Assembly (NCBI GenBank): GCA_003254925.1
Contig: QANZ01038451.1
Location: 107,885 to 171,884, forward strand
Source: Chamaecrista fasciculata
Lineage: Eukaryota; Streptophyta; Magnoliopsida; Fabales; Fabaceae
DNA: 64,000 nt
Reading direction: 5' to 3'
The notes beneath the pieces are model-generated. The model had not been told where the DNA came from. It made no database searches and saw only the letters and a list, made by a program, of their open reading frames with translations. A program made the position numbers and the translations under genes. Shown piece after piece: positions 11,146-24,800 of this stretch. Within the stretch, counting starts at the first letter, position 1. Each line of letters opens with the position of its first letter.

Positions 11146-11154
11146 TAAAATAAA
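11146..11154 (+). repeat. Right 9-bp target site duplication of the Pack-MULE
   Basis: TAAAATAAA follows the right terminal inverted repeat and exactly matches the left copy at 9748-9756. Confidence 0.85.
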
Positions 11155-12920
11155 TGTGGTTTCATGTTATTTTGATGAAATTGATAAATGATAATTGGTA
11201 ATGCACAAAAGGGTGGCCCACCCACTTCAATAGTTACGGTGGCGGGCCGTGGACGGCAAAACTTTGCCACACTTGAAGTGTTTATTAGTTCCTTATTCCT
11301 TTATGCATTTTCCTTTTCAACTTCTAAACTCATCAATCATACTTATCATCATCCCTCACAAACACTAATTAATGTTAAATCTTTATAATCTATTATTCCT
11401 TACCATTCAACTTTTATAATCTATTATAATCTTTATAATCTGGCCAAAAAAACTTTTATCACTTTAATGCTACATTTCTAATCTTAATCACTACTTACAC
11501 TATCATAAATCAAATTAACTATGCATTATATGCATGTCCATGTTATTTATTCAAATATTCAATACACTTTTTTTATATGTCGTCCATTGGAGGTAATGTT
11601 GTTTAAATGTAAACAGAGTTCACAACATAAAATTTTGAACATGAGTTCACCACATTCTGTTTTGATTTATAAGTTCAAGTTAAATTTAACTTATTTTGTA
11701 ATATGTAATGTCATATTTTTTTCGTTTTAAGTTTGGATGTGACAAGTTTAAAGTTTCATATTGAACATGAGTTCACCACATTCTTAAAGAGTATTGTCTC
11801 TATTCAGTATGTACGATCAACAAACGAGGTCAAATTAATATTGAAAGTATACCGCTCGTTTCACTTTTAAATACGATGAATGCAAAGCTATGAGTCACTC
11901 TTAACAATTTCTTTCAACCTTAAAAGAAAGACGAAAATAATATGATCAAATTCAATAATTTGAGACCAAAATAAAAATTTTTGCCAACATTCTAATATTT
12001 ACGTCTTTAATATTTATTATTGTGATACCAAATGTTAATATTATAAATATTATTTTATTATACTATACTATCAAATCGTAGTAAACACACCCTTAATCAT
12101 ATGGGCTCTTCTTTCACTGATTAGATTGCTAAAATAATATCGCAAAAGTAATTTCCACCTTAGTTGTTACATGTATTCTTATCCACATTATTCTAATCAC
12201 GAAGAAAATAAAAAAGGCGAAGAAGATAACCATTCATATTGATAAATTAGCTTTCTGACTACATATGCGTGCAGTTGTTTTTAATTATTTTTAATACGCT
12301 TAATTTAATTTTAATAAATTTATGACTTTTTACAATTTAACCATTTTAAATACTTAGTTAAGGAGTAACAAATTAAAATAGCTCGACGACACTTTAATAT
12401 GCTCATAAAAAGTTGTGATAGGAAATTTATAAGACGGCCTTATGAAATCATTTCGAAACATATAACTCAAAGGAAAATATGAACATAAAGAATATGAAAA
12501 TTTGTAAGAAATAACAGTTTACTTCCACATAGGATTTTTTTAGGCGATCAAGCTTCTTATATAGTATATATATATTATTTTGAAATAATTAATTTGTGAT
12601 AAATTGTGAATTTTAATAATTAAATTAAATAATTATTTAAAAAAGGTTGACTATAGATTGATACTTGATAGCGTCCATATATTTTTATAATTCATTAATT
12701 TGTATAAAAAATATATTTGAATAATTAAAATATCATTTTACTCTAATTAATTAAATGAATTTAATAATGAGCCATTCCTTACAGTATCGCAAGTTGTTAA
12801 TGTGTTGCGTCGTTGTTTATCTCATAAGATTTCATTGGCACTATGTTTGTTAACATGATTAAATATTCTATAAAGAATGTTGGTGGAAACTATCCTCAAC
12901 AATTTAGTATTTACAATTCA
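11155..12920. other. AT-rich intergenic region with a partial family-A repeat
   Basis: No gene is supported. Short direct repeats of a TTATAATCTATTA type occur at about 11380-11441. From about 11710 to 11995 the sequence matches the interior of the complete family-A element at 12930-13464, including the blocks around AACGAGGTCAAATTAA and ATTCAATAATTTGAGACC, so this is a degraded copy lacking recognisable ends. The remainder is featureless AT-rich DNA. Confidence 0.5.
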
Positions 12921-12929
12921 AATTATATA

Positions 12930-13464
12930 GGTTAAAGGTTTATTATGGTCATAAATGTATGTCCGAATGTTTATTTTGGTATATTATGTTTCCAAATGTT
13001 CAAATTGGTTCTGAATGTTGGTAAAATATTTCATTTTGATCCAAACTATTGAATATGACTCGTTTCAAATTCAAACATAATGGTTTAGAGCTACGTATAG
13101 GTCTCAAATAGTACTTTCTCTATCCAGTTGAGATCGTCAACTAACGAGATTAAATCAGTCATAAAAGTATACTACTCGTTTCATGATCAAACAAGCAAAA
13201 TTAATCATATCTCTGTTGTTTCAAATTCAAATGTGACGAATTCAGAGCTACAAGATCTTATTAACAAGTTTTTTGAATTTAAAATGAGAGACAAAAGAAA
13301 TATGACCAAATTCAATAATTTGTGACCAAAATGAAACATTTCACCAACATTTAGAACCAAAATAAAATATTTTACGAATATTTAAGATCAATTTGAATAT
13401 TTTGAACATAATGGACCAAAATAAATATCATGAGATACATTTAGGACCAAAATTACCTTTGACC
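12930..13464. mobile_element. Family-A MITE (535 bp) with 9-bp target duplication
   Basis: The ends are imperfect inverted repeats of about 33 bp: the left begins GGTTAAAGGTTTATTATGG, and the right, read inward, begins GGTCAAAGGTAATTTTGG. The element is flanked by identical AATTATATA copies at 12921-12929 and 13465-13473, a 9-bp duplication. It has no coding capacity. Related copies lie at about 11710-11995, 26330-26485, 54863-55377 and 61610-62255. The 9-bp duplication suggests mobilisation by a Mutator-like transposase. Confidence 0.75.
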
Positions 13465-13983
13465 AATTATATATATCTTTGTTCACACTGATTAACGTCA
13501 CAAAAGTCACACAATGTTTCAAATAGTATTAAGTCAAAATTGATTAATGATAGCAACTAGCGATGCCATTTTTAATGTTCTTTTCACATTGAAATGCCAA
13601 AAAAGTGTTCAAAATGTCTCACAGCTAGTCTTTAAAAAAAATGATTTACTGTATTCCTTAGAACTTGTAATTACTTAATAAAATGGGTTAAATAATCAAT
13701 TTAAAAATTAAAACTTATGTATACTCAGAAATAAATTTTAAAATTTCCAAAATCATACATTATTATCTGTGACACCCATAGCCTTTGAAATGCTTAAAGA
13801 AGACGTGATTGAATATGTTTTCTTAAACTTGAAGGCTTATGGAAATCATAGTTTATTGCTTTAATTGTGTTCTCGTATTTACATCTACAGTGGAGTTTGT
13901 TAAACGAATTATATCCACTAATATGTTTTCTATTTTAATGATTTCAGTCTTGGAAACTAGGAGGTTGGCCAATATCACAATTT

Positions 13984-14403
13984 AAGAGCCTGATTGGTTT
14001 AAGAAAATGTTTCCTGTTTTCATTTTCTGTTTTCATTTCTGGAATTCTATTTTCATTTCAAAATTTTCAATATTTAAGAAATATGTTTGTTTTATAAAGT
14101 TAAAAAATCGTTTTCATTCATATTTAAATTATGTTAACTTGAATAACGCTAATTTTTATATGTTTTTAAGTTTGATTATAGCTAAATGATGATATTAACA
14201 TGATTAAATAGTTTACTTTTGTGTAATGTTGCAAAATATCATAAGTTTGTTTTTGGAAATACTGGAAACGTCTTTTTGACGTTTCCTGTTTTCAGCCTAT
14301 TTCAGAAAATGTTTTCAGAAAACATTTTCAAAAAAACTGTACAAAACACGTTTTCAGTCATATTTCCGGTTTTCAGTGAAAATGGAAACAGGAAACAGGG
14401 CAA
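13984..14403. mobile_element. Probable MITE with GTTTTC-rich subterminal repeats
   Basis: The left end holds GTTTCCTGTTTTCATTTTC at about 14009, and the right end, read inward from about 14400, holds GTTTCCTGTTTCCATTTTC. Between them GTTTTCA-type motifs recur on both strands. Subterminal repeats of this kind are common in hAT-like non-autonomous elements. I found no convincing target duplication, so the exact ends are uncertain. Confidence 0.45.
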
Positions 14404-15284
14404 CTAAAAATAAAATAACTAACTTGTTAACCCAAAATTATAACTTAAATTGTCGTGTGAAGCGAAGCTTCAAGGTCTTCAAAACCCATTGACTTATGGA
14501 AAAATAAAATAAAATTCATATTATATTATATAGATAAATTAAACCTAAGCATAAAGTTAGAGATAAGAACAACAAAGTATTGCAGATAAGAGTGAGAAAA
14601 AGCCCTCGAAGACTTATTCATTCATTTTTTCCAAGAATCAAAGACCAGCTTTAAAAATTAAAACCATGGGAATGAAATCCATTGATTATGAAATTTTGAC
14701 CTCTAAATTATGTTTAAGCTTACTCCTACGTACTCTTTTAATAGCCACATAGAGAATTTCGGCCAATAAGTTATAATTAAAGAAAAATATCTCATTAGTC
14801 ATTGGATAAATATATAGAAGCATTTTGTGTTGTTCTGGATTTCTCATCAATTTGTGGTTGGATAAAGACATTGCATCTTGCCACAGGAAAATAATAGAAA
14901 ATTTTTTAAATGGAGCTTAAGCTGTAATGTTGGATCTGTTTGATTTTTTTTTTTATTTTGATAAATTTTAAAATAATTTTTATACTTGAAATTAAAAATA
15001 TGCTTTAGAACCTAAAAGGAAGTCTGTTAATTCTGTTTTCGAAAAAAATAATNAAAAAAAAAAAAAAAAAAACCCATAGTGTTCGTGTAGGGTTTAATGC
15101 TAGCCATCTTCTTCGCAAAGACTTCTCTTTCGCAGAAGCCGAAACCCTCTGCTTCTGTAGCTGCAGCCTGCAGTTTCCAACAAGCTAAGTCTATAGTATC
15201 ACATGCACAAGCTCCCACACATATAGGTTTATTCATATTCAAGATTTGTGTCTCTTTGTAAATCTCAAGGTTTTTGCCTCAAAG
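14404..15284 (+). other. UBP23 upstream region and 5' leader, with a small upstream ORF
   Basis: The UBP23 promoter and leader should lie here. A poly(A) run with an N spans about 15045-15072. After it, an upstream ORF of 54 codons runs from an ATG at 15097 to a stop at 15259-15261, 23 nt before the UBP23 start. Its start context is weak. Whether the mRNA includes it is unknown. Confidence 0.45.
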
Positions 15285-18200
15285 ATGGCGGAAACCCTGT
15301 TGATTGAATCAGAAACTATGAATCCATCGGATTCTCGTTCTGATCATTCGAATGGGCCGGCGTTGTTCCATCGGAGAATTGAGTTCCTTCCGGCGAAGAA
15401 GCCCTTCAGAGGCTTTAAAAATGTGGGTAGTGATTTTAAGCTCGAGACTCTGAACCCCGGCACCTCCTCTGAATCTCGACGACCTGGTTCAGCTCCTGGT
15501 GGAAAGAAGCACGATGCTTCCGAATTCGCTGATTATGGTTTGGATCCGGAGCTCAGTTTCGGGATTACCGTTCGAAGAATTGTGAGTCGATCATTGCCAT
15601 TTCATTGATATTCATTTCCTTCAGTTTCTTTTTTATTGGTTCTTGTCAATTGAACTGATTAAAGCTGGAAATGTGACAAGACTCTTCATTTAATTTAACC
15701 GTTTGGATTTGGTGTAACGTACCTCTCTTTCCCTTTATTCATGTCAGGCAGCAGATAGCAGCTTCTCTCAGTAAGCTGCCGGATAGTGATACTTAATTGA
15801 TTATTTCTTATACTCTGTTATAATACGAGCTACTTTCTTCTTGAGTGTTCCAAGCGCTCTTTGTTCAACTGACTATTTCCATTTGTCTCATGTGTATAAG
15901 TTTATTGAATTAAAGAAATTCAGACCATTTCGGTTTTGGTTCCTGGGCTTCCTTACACTTTGGCTTGGTGTTTATTTTATTCAAATGTTCTGGAATTTTA
16001 TTTCCGAGGCTGTTCTTGGGCTTATTTACTCTTTCTTCAAGTTTGGTGAAAATTTCTTTTCTTTTAAAGACTGCTCTGTTGTATGGTGGCCGATGATGCT
16101 GTTTTGCTTTTATTTTCTTTTCTTTCAATGTATATAAACACCATTCTTTGTTTTTCCCCCGCCCACTGTCTTCTGGTTTTAAAGGTCATGCAGTATATTT
16201 GACATCTTGCGGGTTTCTTTTACAAATTAAAATGTTCTCTCGTATATATAAAGGATAATACCTCCCTCCTCTGCAATTAATTGTTTTTTTTTTGTTTAGT
16301 ACATTGACAACATCTTTCCAATGGAAACTTCTCTTTTGCTTATCATAGCTCTGTTTATTAGATTTGGTCATTTGGACAATGTTACGTCAAGTGGATTGTG
16401 AGTGCTGCATATTTGATTTAATACTGCTAGTTCCTTCTTCTTCTTTTTTTCCTTAAAGCTTTTTGTCGTTTCATTAAATTTTCCTCAATACTAGATTAAT
16501 TTTAAATGCTATTATTAAGTTCTTTTTGTGGCTTTTGGTTTGTTTTATTCCTCTGGGTGAAGACTGGGCATGTTATAAATTATGCTGTAAGTTATATGTG
16601 GGCTCAATTTCACGGTTAGTATTAATCATTTTTCAGGGAGCTGGCTTGCGAAATCTTGGAAATACTTGTTTCCTCAATTCAGTATTGCAGTGTTTGACGT
16701 ATACAGAGCCCCTAGCTGCATACCTGCAAAGTGGAAAGCATAAAAGTTCTTGTGAGCATCTCTATGCTTCATTTTCCATCCTCTTTTATGACACTTGCTT
16801 CAGCAGATTATGTTTATGAAGATATTGCATTTGTATTTCACTCTTCATATGGGGTGCTTAGCATTGTTAGTTAAGAGAATATGGTTATCTTTTGAATTGG
16901 TCTACCTTTACTTAGCTGATGCAAATGAAGTTTGCATGAGTACAAGTGTGTGAAGAAATTTTTTGTTACATTTAGTTTCTAATTACATTTTATGATCAAT
17001 GTAGGCCATGTTGCTGGATTTTGCGCTCTGTGTGCAATACAGAATCACGTCAGCCGTGCATTGCAATCAACTGGGAGAATATTATCCCCAGAGGATCTGG
17101 TTATGAATCTACGGTGTATCCTTGTGTTCAACGGCTAATTTTATGAATCAACAGCCTGAAAAGAAAGCTTCTCATTTCTTTTTGATTTTTGTTTGATTCT
17201 TCAAATGCTCTGTTTCCCACACTTTTTAGTGAACCTAATGCTTGAGCCAAGGAGAAACTTAGCACAAGGATTATTTTTGTTGTGCATTGTTGACTGCTCT
17301 TGGCATTGGCACCCCATAAATGGGAGAGCATGAAGTAAAGATTGTCTGTAGCCCTTAGAGCAGCTAACTGTAGCTACGTACTGATACTCTCATGCAGTTT
17401 GGTCCACTTGTAACCTATAATAGTCAAGCTGCTGGTAGGATGATTAATAGAAGCGTGGCTTTTTTGTTAGAAGCACACCTTATGGCATGATATATCTGAG
17501 TATCTGACAAATAGTAACACTAACACTTACAGGAGAGCAGATAGTAATGACCTTGATATCAAACTTTTTTTACCAAAATTTAAACTTAAATTTAGAAGCT
17601 GTGTGGCAATAAATAAACATTTGTGGTGATCTCTTACTAAAACTTCAAAATCTCACATGTGAACACAGCAGGAGTTAAAAATATCTATACCAAGGAGTTG
17701 GCTTAGAGAATATGGTTCTGTGTGTCTTGCTAGAATTCATATATTAAATCATGATGTTTTGGCTTTGTTGTGCCTAGTTTTTAAAGGTTTATCTTGGTTT
17801 AATTTGTTCAAATTTTTTAAATGGGAGAAGAACGAGAATAAAGTAAGAGCAATAAGATGACAAATACTTTGTGATGAAATGTTATGATAGCATGATAGTT
17901 AACATGCCATCATACAAGATATCAGATAAGTTGTATTGCTCAAAGCCTTTTGTTTTCTGAACTTTTTTATTCCTAATAAAAAAACAGCCATTTAAGGTCA
18001 AGGGGTTAAGCAAAATTTCATTTACTTTTGTGGTGAGGCTGGCATGATATGTGTAACAAGACTCCATCCCCGTGATTTTTTTAGCTGAGGCATTATCTAG
18101 CCTTTTAGATAAATGTTAGTATTTGTTTCTTTATTTTATTTATAGTAATATCCTCTTTGATTATATTAGAATTTGTACTTCCTGACAATGAGATAGGCAT

Positions 18201-21200
18201 ATCACGGAATTTCCGAAATGCGAGACAGGAGGATGCACATGAGTATATGGTGAACTTACTTGAATCAATGCATAAATGCTGCCTGCCCTCTGGAGTGCCA
18301 AGTGAATCCCCCAGTGCTTATGAGAAGAGTTTGGTGCATAAGATCTTTGGTGGTCGTCTTCGCAGTCAGGTATCCCTTTGTTTCTTCCCATTGGATTTCT
18401 GAGAAAAATGTGATTAAGTATTGTGGTTTGAAAGTGGTTTCTAGTTTATGTGTATCATTGAACCAGGGAATCCTTCCCATTGGATTTCTGAGAAAAATGT
18501 GATTAAGTATTGTGGTTTGAAAGTGGTTTCTAGTTTATGTGTATCATTGAACCAGGGAATCTATGCTATTTGTGTTTTTTGGAACGGACAATTTTGTTAA
18601 TTGATTAGTCTTTCAGTAGGAAATGATTTTTGGCTTCATTTTCAGGTGAAATGCCAGCAATGTTCATATTGCTCCAACAAGTCTGATCCATTCTTAGATT
18701 TAAGTCTTGAAATATTCAAGGCTGATTCATTGCATAAAGCACTTTCGAATTTCACGGCTGCAGAGTGGTTAGATGGAGGGGAAAGGCAGTACCAATGTCA
18801 ACGTTGCAAGCAGAAAGTTAAGGCTCTGAAACAGCTTACCATTCATAAGGCACCATATGTACTGACCATCCATCTAAAGCGGTTCCATGCCCATGATCCT
18901 GGACAAAAGATTAAGAAGAAAGTTCAGTTTGGCTGTGCACTGGACTTGAAACCTTTTGTCAGTGGTTCCTATGTAAGCAATTTTTTTCATAGATATAAGC
19001 TGTATCATTTTCTATACATATGCCTTTATGCTGTTATTGCAATTTCTAAATAATAGATATTATTAAAAAATAATGGCCTAACTATGCTCAAATGACATTT
19101 TGCTTATTGTTTCAAATGTCAGGCAGTGTTTCACTGCCTTCTATTTGTGTTTGTAACTTTGGCCTTGTCATACTTTTTAACATCAATATTTTTTATTTAG
19201 CAGGAAGGAGATTTGAAATACTCTCTTTATGGGGTTCTGGTTCATTCTGGTAGTAGCACTCATTCTGGTCACTATTACTGCTATGTCCGCACAGCAAATA
19301 ACATGTGGTACACCCTTGATGACAATCGGGTACTGAACAATCTTTGTATCCAATTCTCCATTTCTTGTGTTTTGCTGTATAGAATTCTTGGCCCCTGATT
19401 TTGGCAAATATCATTGTACTGAGAAAAACAGCCAGTGAAAGGGGAACTTAGATTAGCATCTTTTATCCATACGCCATTCATAACAGTAGCTACTATATGT
19501 TTTTCATTCTGTTACTTTAAAGTTCATTCAATGAAAATAACCTGTGAGCATGAGGTTGTTGGTGGCTATCTTTGTCTACAAAGTGTTGCATATTAGTTGG
19601 GTGTTCATTCTTAGAATTGGATAAGATCTCTTGCATTTACTCATGAGATTCTTGAAGATTATAATGCTACAAAAACAGTCTACACATGTTTTGAACTTTT
19701 GTTTTCATGATTGCACTTTGGATGAATATTTACTTGTGGGCTACTTACTTGATGCAACAGGTAAGCCATGTCAGTGAGCGGGAAGTTTTAAATCAGCAGG
19801 CTTATATGTTATTTTATGTTCGTGACAGAAAAAACCCTGTTCCAAAGAAACCTATTGACGTAGCCCAGAAGGAGAATACGAAATTGAGTGTAAATGCAAG
19901 TAGAGCTTCTGCAACTTTGAACCAAGCATTGAAGAAAGAAGGGATTCTAAATTCTCAAGCTGAAAATTTATTCAGTGGTACATCCTCCACTGCTCAGAAA
20001 AATACATTAAATATTGATCTTTCAAGGGCTTCCTTAACGAAGGATGGACCAATCCAGCAAAGAAATAGCCCAGTCATATTGGAAAATAGCTTGATGCAAA
20101 GTAAAGAATCTGTATCTGAACCTTCTTCACAGAAGATCTCATCAGAAGTGCTCTCTGTTGGTAACTCAGGACTGGAATGCTTGTTGCCAATTGGTCAACA
20201 TGTAAAAGACTGTAGTCACCCTCATAATCTGAAAACTTTAGTTGCTCCGGCTGCAAACGAAATAAGTAAATGCAATGATAATGGACATCCAAAAGAGCAT
20301 GTGAAAGATACACTCTCCATGGCTCCATCTGTCAGTGACCCTAAAAAAGTTACAGCTCAAACTGTTATGGATGAAACCTCTCAGAAGGTAGATGTCATTT
20401 AAGAGGCCAATATACTATATTGTTTTTTTGTTTGAGTTGGTGCTTTGAAATTTTGTTAGTTGCTGATCTGTGATTCCACTCATCATGTAGAATAATTCTG
20501 TCACAAGAGTTGATGTTTCTACTCTAGGACAGTCAAGCGGGTTAACATCGAAGAGCACTGATTTTAAGACTTCTCTAATTCAACCAAGCAACATTGGCAG
20601 TCAGGTTTGTATATTTTCCCATTTGATTTCATTTGCTTTTGAATCTACGTTTTTGGTGTCTTGACCCTCATCTTTTCTTTAGGCTGGAGATTCTGCAACT
20701 GGTTCAGTGTGTGATAAAGCAGGTGATCAAGTGTTTGAAAAGGATGCCAGTTATCAAGCATTGGTTCTTGATAAGTCAGTGAGAAGATCAATGGATGTCA
20801 AGGATATCAACCACAAGCAGTTCAGAAAGTCAAGAAAGAAGCTTTTGAAGTATCATACTTTGGGCATGCATGTTGGATCAAACTTCCTTGTCATGGCATC
20901 CTTAGGCCTGCGGAAGAAAAAGAAACACAAAAAAATGAAACACCAGAAGTTGGTTGTAAAGAGTCTAAATAAAGAGAAGTTGGATGAACATTTCTCATCA
21001 TCAGATATGGGGCCTTCAACATCTGGCCAAATTCCCTTGGGGTCAGTTCGTGTTGAGAGTAGGGGAACCAAATCACCTTATAAAAAAGGTGCTGATCACC
21101 TGACTTCTATGAACTCAGTTGGTGAGTCTCAGATGGAAACTACAGCCAATGGAGAATTTAGAAAGAGAATTGATCAGAAGTCTGCTGTCCTTGCCACTAC

Positions 21201-21866
21201 TAAACAGGTAGAAAAGATCTTTGCCAGTTCAGTTGCAAAGCAATGTGATGCTAGACAGCTCGATAGACTCCTTAACCCTGGTCTAGAGGGTAAGTTTGTA
21301 TTTATACATCTCTCATGGTTCCTGACTAGCATATCTCATAAATAAATGGTAGTCTGTTGATATTTTATGTGACTGTGCTTTGTTTGGGTACAGTTGCACG
21401 TTGGGATGATGTAGAATTGCCTCCATCTCAATTAAGGGAGACAAAGAATGATGAGATCATGAGGATTGGATATGTTGGGGATGAATGGTAAGTCTGGTTC
21501 TGGTTTGTTTTATGTTTAAGCAAAGATGACATGACAAATAACATATAGATCTTAATTTTGATTAAACACACTGAGTTATTGTGTACATTTAACTATGTAA
21601 ACATTATTGTTAAAAAAAAAAACTATGTAAACAGGAATGGCTGTTAAATGTACGCGGATGACATAATTATAAGTTTATTTCTTGTTTTAAAATTTTACAG
21701 GGATGAAGAGTATGATAGGGGGAAGAGAAAGAAGTTAAGGGGCTTTAAGCATAGCTTTGGTGGCCCAAATCCTTTCCAAGAAATTGCTTCCCAGAAATCT
21801 CAGTCTAAAAAGGCAAAGTTGGACAAATGTAGCGCTGGCTCAGGGAACCCACCATTCAGGATATGA
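15285..21866 (+). CDS. UBP23: Ubiquitin carboxyl-terminal hydrolase, UBP23 type, 11 exons, 918 aa
   Basis: This is a cysteine deubiquitinase of the USP/UBP class that removes ubiquitin from proteins. Exons: 15285-15581, 16637-16751, 17005-17115, 18197-18369, 18646-18972, 19204-19329, 19761-20387, 20491-20604, 20683-21289, 21394-21487 and 21701-21866; phases agree throughout. The catalytic domain spans about 100-395. The Cys box [18 protein letters not shown] holds the nucleophile C110, and the His box holds H364 in [10 protein letters not shown], followed by WYTLDDNR with the likely third catalytic acid near D381. Zinc-binding CxxC pairs are C235/C238 and C283/C286. The long C-terminal part is low in conserved structure, has a lysine-rich block at about 676-724 that may direct nuclear or nucleolar import, and ends with the [15 protein letters not shown] motif seen in UBP23 relatives. 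Intron 4 contains an 89-bp tandem duplication, and exon 6 has a tandem CAGCAG-type acceptor choice. No lesion seen. UBP23 is favoured over other UBPs by its C-terminal tail. Confidence 0.93.
18385..18561 (+). repeat. 89-bp tandem duplication in UBP23 intron 4
   Basis: The segment 18385-18473 is followed directly by an almost identical copy at 18474-18561. It lies downstream of the exon 4 donor and does not include the splice sites. The near identity suggests a recent event. Confidence 0.9.
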
Positions 21867-24800
21867 TGTGAGAACTAATTCCCTTTTCTTGTCTGTGGAT
21901 TCCTGATGAAAATTAGTAATTTGCGAGCTGAAATTGTTGTAATGAGAGGAGCACTTATTCTTTTTCATGGTTCATAGCTGTGTTTTCCTGGCATCAATTT
22001 GCCTTTGGGGGCAGAGGGTTGGGTTCACTACATGCATGTAGGCCGTTTCTCATTTCAGAAAACTGTTAGCTGCATGATGTTCTTGAAGAGAAATGAAACC
22101 TTGTATTTCTGATTTAGCTACGTGTAAGTGGCTTATAAATTTTGTTCGTCACTTTAAACTTTTCCTTCAAACGTAATTCCACTGTTTTATGTGTATCCTT
22201 GATGTACTGGACTTAATTTATGTGTATTTGGGCTATGTACTTGAAGATAATATATAACCTATGAATTATTTTATGTATTCTGATTCAACATGCGTCTTCT
22301 AATTAAACATTTAATTTAACTGATAAAAGTCAATCCAAAAAAACAAAATTAACTGAAAAGAAAAATGCGTTACAATTTCATCTGCAGCAACAAATTAAAT
22401 GGAAGAGTTGATTAAATACCATTTATACTTTTATGATTGGGCTGCACAAGGTTTCATGCCCTAATACTAGTGCTGAACATGAGAAGATTGATAATAATAA
22501 TAATTTACAATTTCATGATACAACAAAATCTTGAACTAATTGATAGATTAACTGATTGACAAGTAACAAAAATGTCCTGTGGGTCTTAAACTATGACTTA
22601 TTCTGGTTTTTCTTCGCGAATTTACTAAGCAGCCCTTAGGAATTACCTCTGCCCTAATAAACAAGAATAAGCTATTTAAATATGAAATATTTATTAATTA
22701 TATATTTATAATGATATCATTTTACAAGTTTTGAGATAGATTATGAATATAATAATACTTCTAATTAAAATCACATTCTTAATACTACTATAAATACTCA
22801 ATAAACATTTTCCAAAAATATATGGTCTTTTCACAAATTTCGAACATTGATATATGATTTAAAATTATAATTTCAATTGATAAAGTTGTCTAATAATTAA
22901 AAATAATAAAAATAATTTCGATATATTTTTTTAAATATATGTATGTGTGTATATGTATGTTTGTATGCATGATGATGAAAATAAAAAGTGGAGTTGTTAT
23001 GATTGTAAACAATAACTATGTCGTGGGTTGATTTCATGTTACTCCTTAACCCCTCATCCCTCAATCAATGCAAATCATTTTGACACTTTTCTTTTCAATG
23101 TGGGTTCAAGGCATGCTTCTCTTTCTCTCTCTTTCTTTATTCATTAGTACAAATTAACCAAAAGTTCTTCAAACAAAAATTACGTCTCAATTATATATAT
23201 ATATATATATATATATAGCTAGATAAACAAGTAAATTTTTAAATTGAATAATTCAAACTTTATTTCTTAAAATTTAGTTTCTTGATTATAAATTCTTACA
23301 ATATTATCATTTCTGTCTAAAATTTAACACTAAATTTAATAATTTATTCATTTGGGTTTTATTTGTTTACTTATAATTGTTAACTTACTCATTATAAATC
23401 ATGCCGAGGTAAATAAAAGGGAGATCAGAGCTAGCGATAACTTCTGAAATCACAAGAATGCTATAAATATTTTTAATGATTAAATACAATACATTATACG
23501 TGACTAATTTGAATTATCCACTTTACTATTTAATCAGTTCCCAAAAAAAAAAACTTATTTCAATCTTGGTAAATAAATGATATCAGTTAAATGTAAATTT
23601 ATAAGTTTGGATGTAAATCTAATTAAGAAAATTCATGTATATGTATATATATAGAAATATTTAATTGTATATATATTTCTTCATTATTATTATTTTTTAA
23701 CAACTCTGGTTTACCTATAAAATTTTCAAGATTTATTTCTGTAATGGACCCTTTTCTTTCACTGTCATGACTCATAAGCCAAGTTGGCATGTGCAAATTC
23801 ATAATACTATCTATATATATACATACTGCTTGCAACTTGTATATGAAGATTTGTGATTGTTATTTGAATACAAATGCATGCACACAATATTTATGAATCA
23901 TAGTTTATCTTTAACCATTATTATCAATCCATGATCAAGCAACATGTAAAGATTCAAAGATTATTAATTGTGGACCACAAAAATTCATACAAGAGCGTAA
24001 GATAAACTGTAATGACTGTATGTCCTCAGTGATCAAAACTATTGATGTAATTGATTATGTTTAACAATACAGACATGAGAAAACAGGTTTAGGTTTTAAA
24101 AGTTTTTTTTTCAATAAAATCATAGCACCCATGGATTTTTTTTTCTTCAAAATGTAATATTTATGTGATTGACTTGTACGAATAAATTCATTCATATATT
24201 TTATTTTTATTAAAAAAATTTCATGATAAACACTGAATAAATTCATGGTTGAAATGAAAACCCGTCTTGAAATTTGTCAGAACTGTCATGAACAACTTAT
24301 TGGTATTTCATATTTGGTGAATTTTCAAAATATACAGGTATATATGAACAATAAAGTCAAAATGTGAAGAAACCAGAACGATACATTAAATTTTATAAAT
24401 AAATGAAAACAAATCCCGTTAATCAAATTATATATTAAATGAATCCAAATGTCCTCACCTAAGTCAGGGATTTTTAACTAGTTAATACCTTAGTCCTTAA
24501 GATGTGAAAAAAATAAATAAATTAAGTAAAATCATAAGAAGCAACCAAATAACGTAACCATTATTAAATTGCCAGCACTGCAATAGAAACTCTTAACGTC
24601 ACAACAATTAATGCGACTTTGAAAAGCAGATATATATAGTTGCGTTTTTGAAGTGAAATTATTCTTTCTTAAATCAAGAAAATGGTGCATGGAGCAAAGT
24701 GATGAGACTTGATTGAGAGGGTCCACACACACTTGCTTAGATTCTTGATTAGTGTCATTATCCCTAAGACTTCCACTGTTAATAATGACAACCCCTTTTC

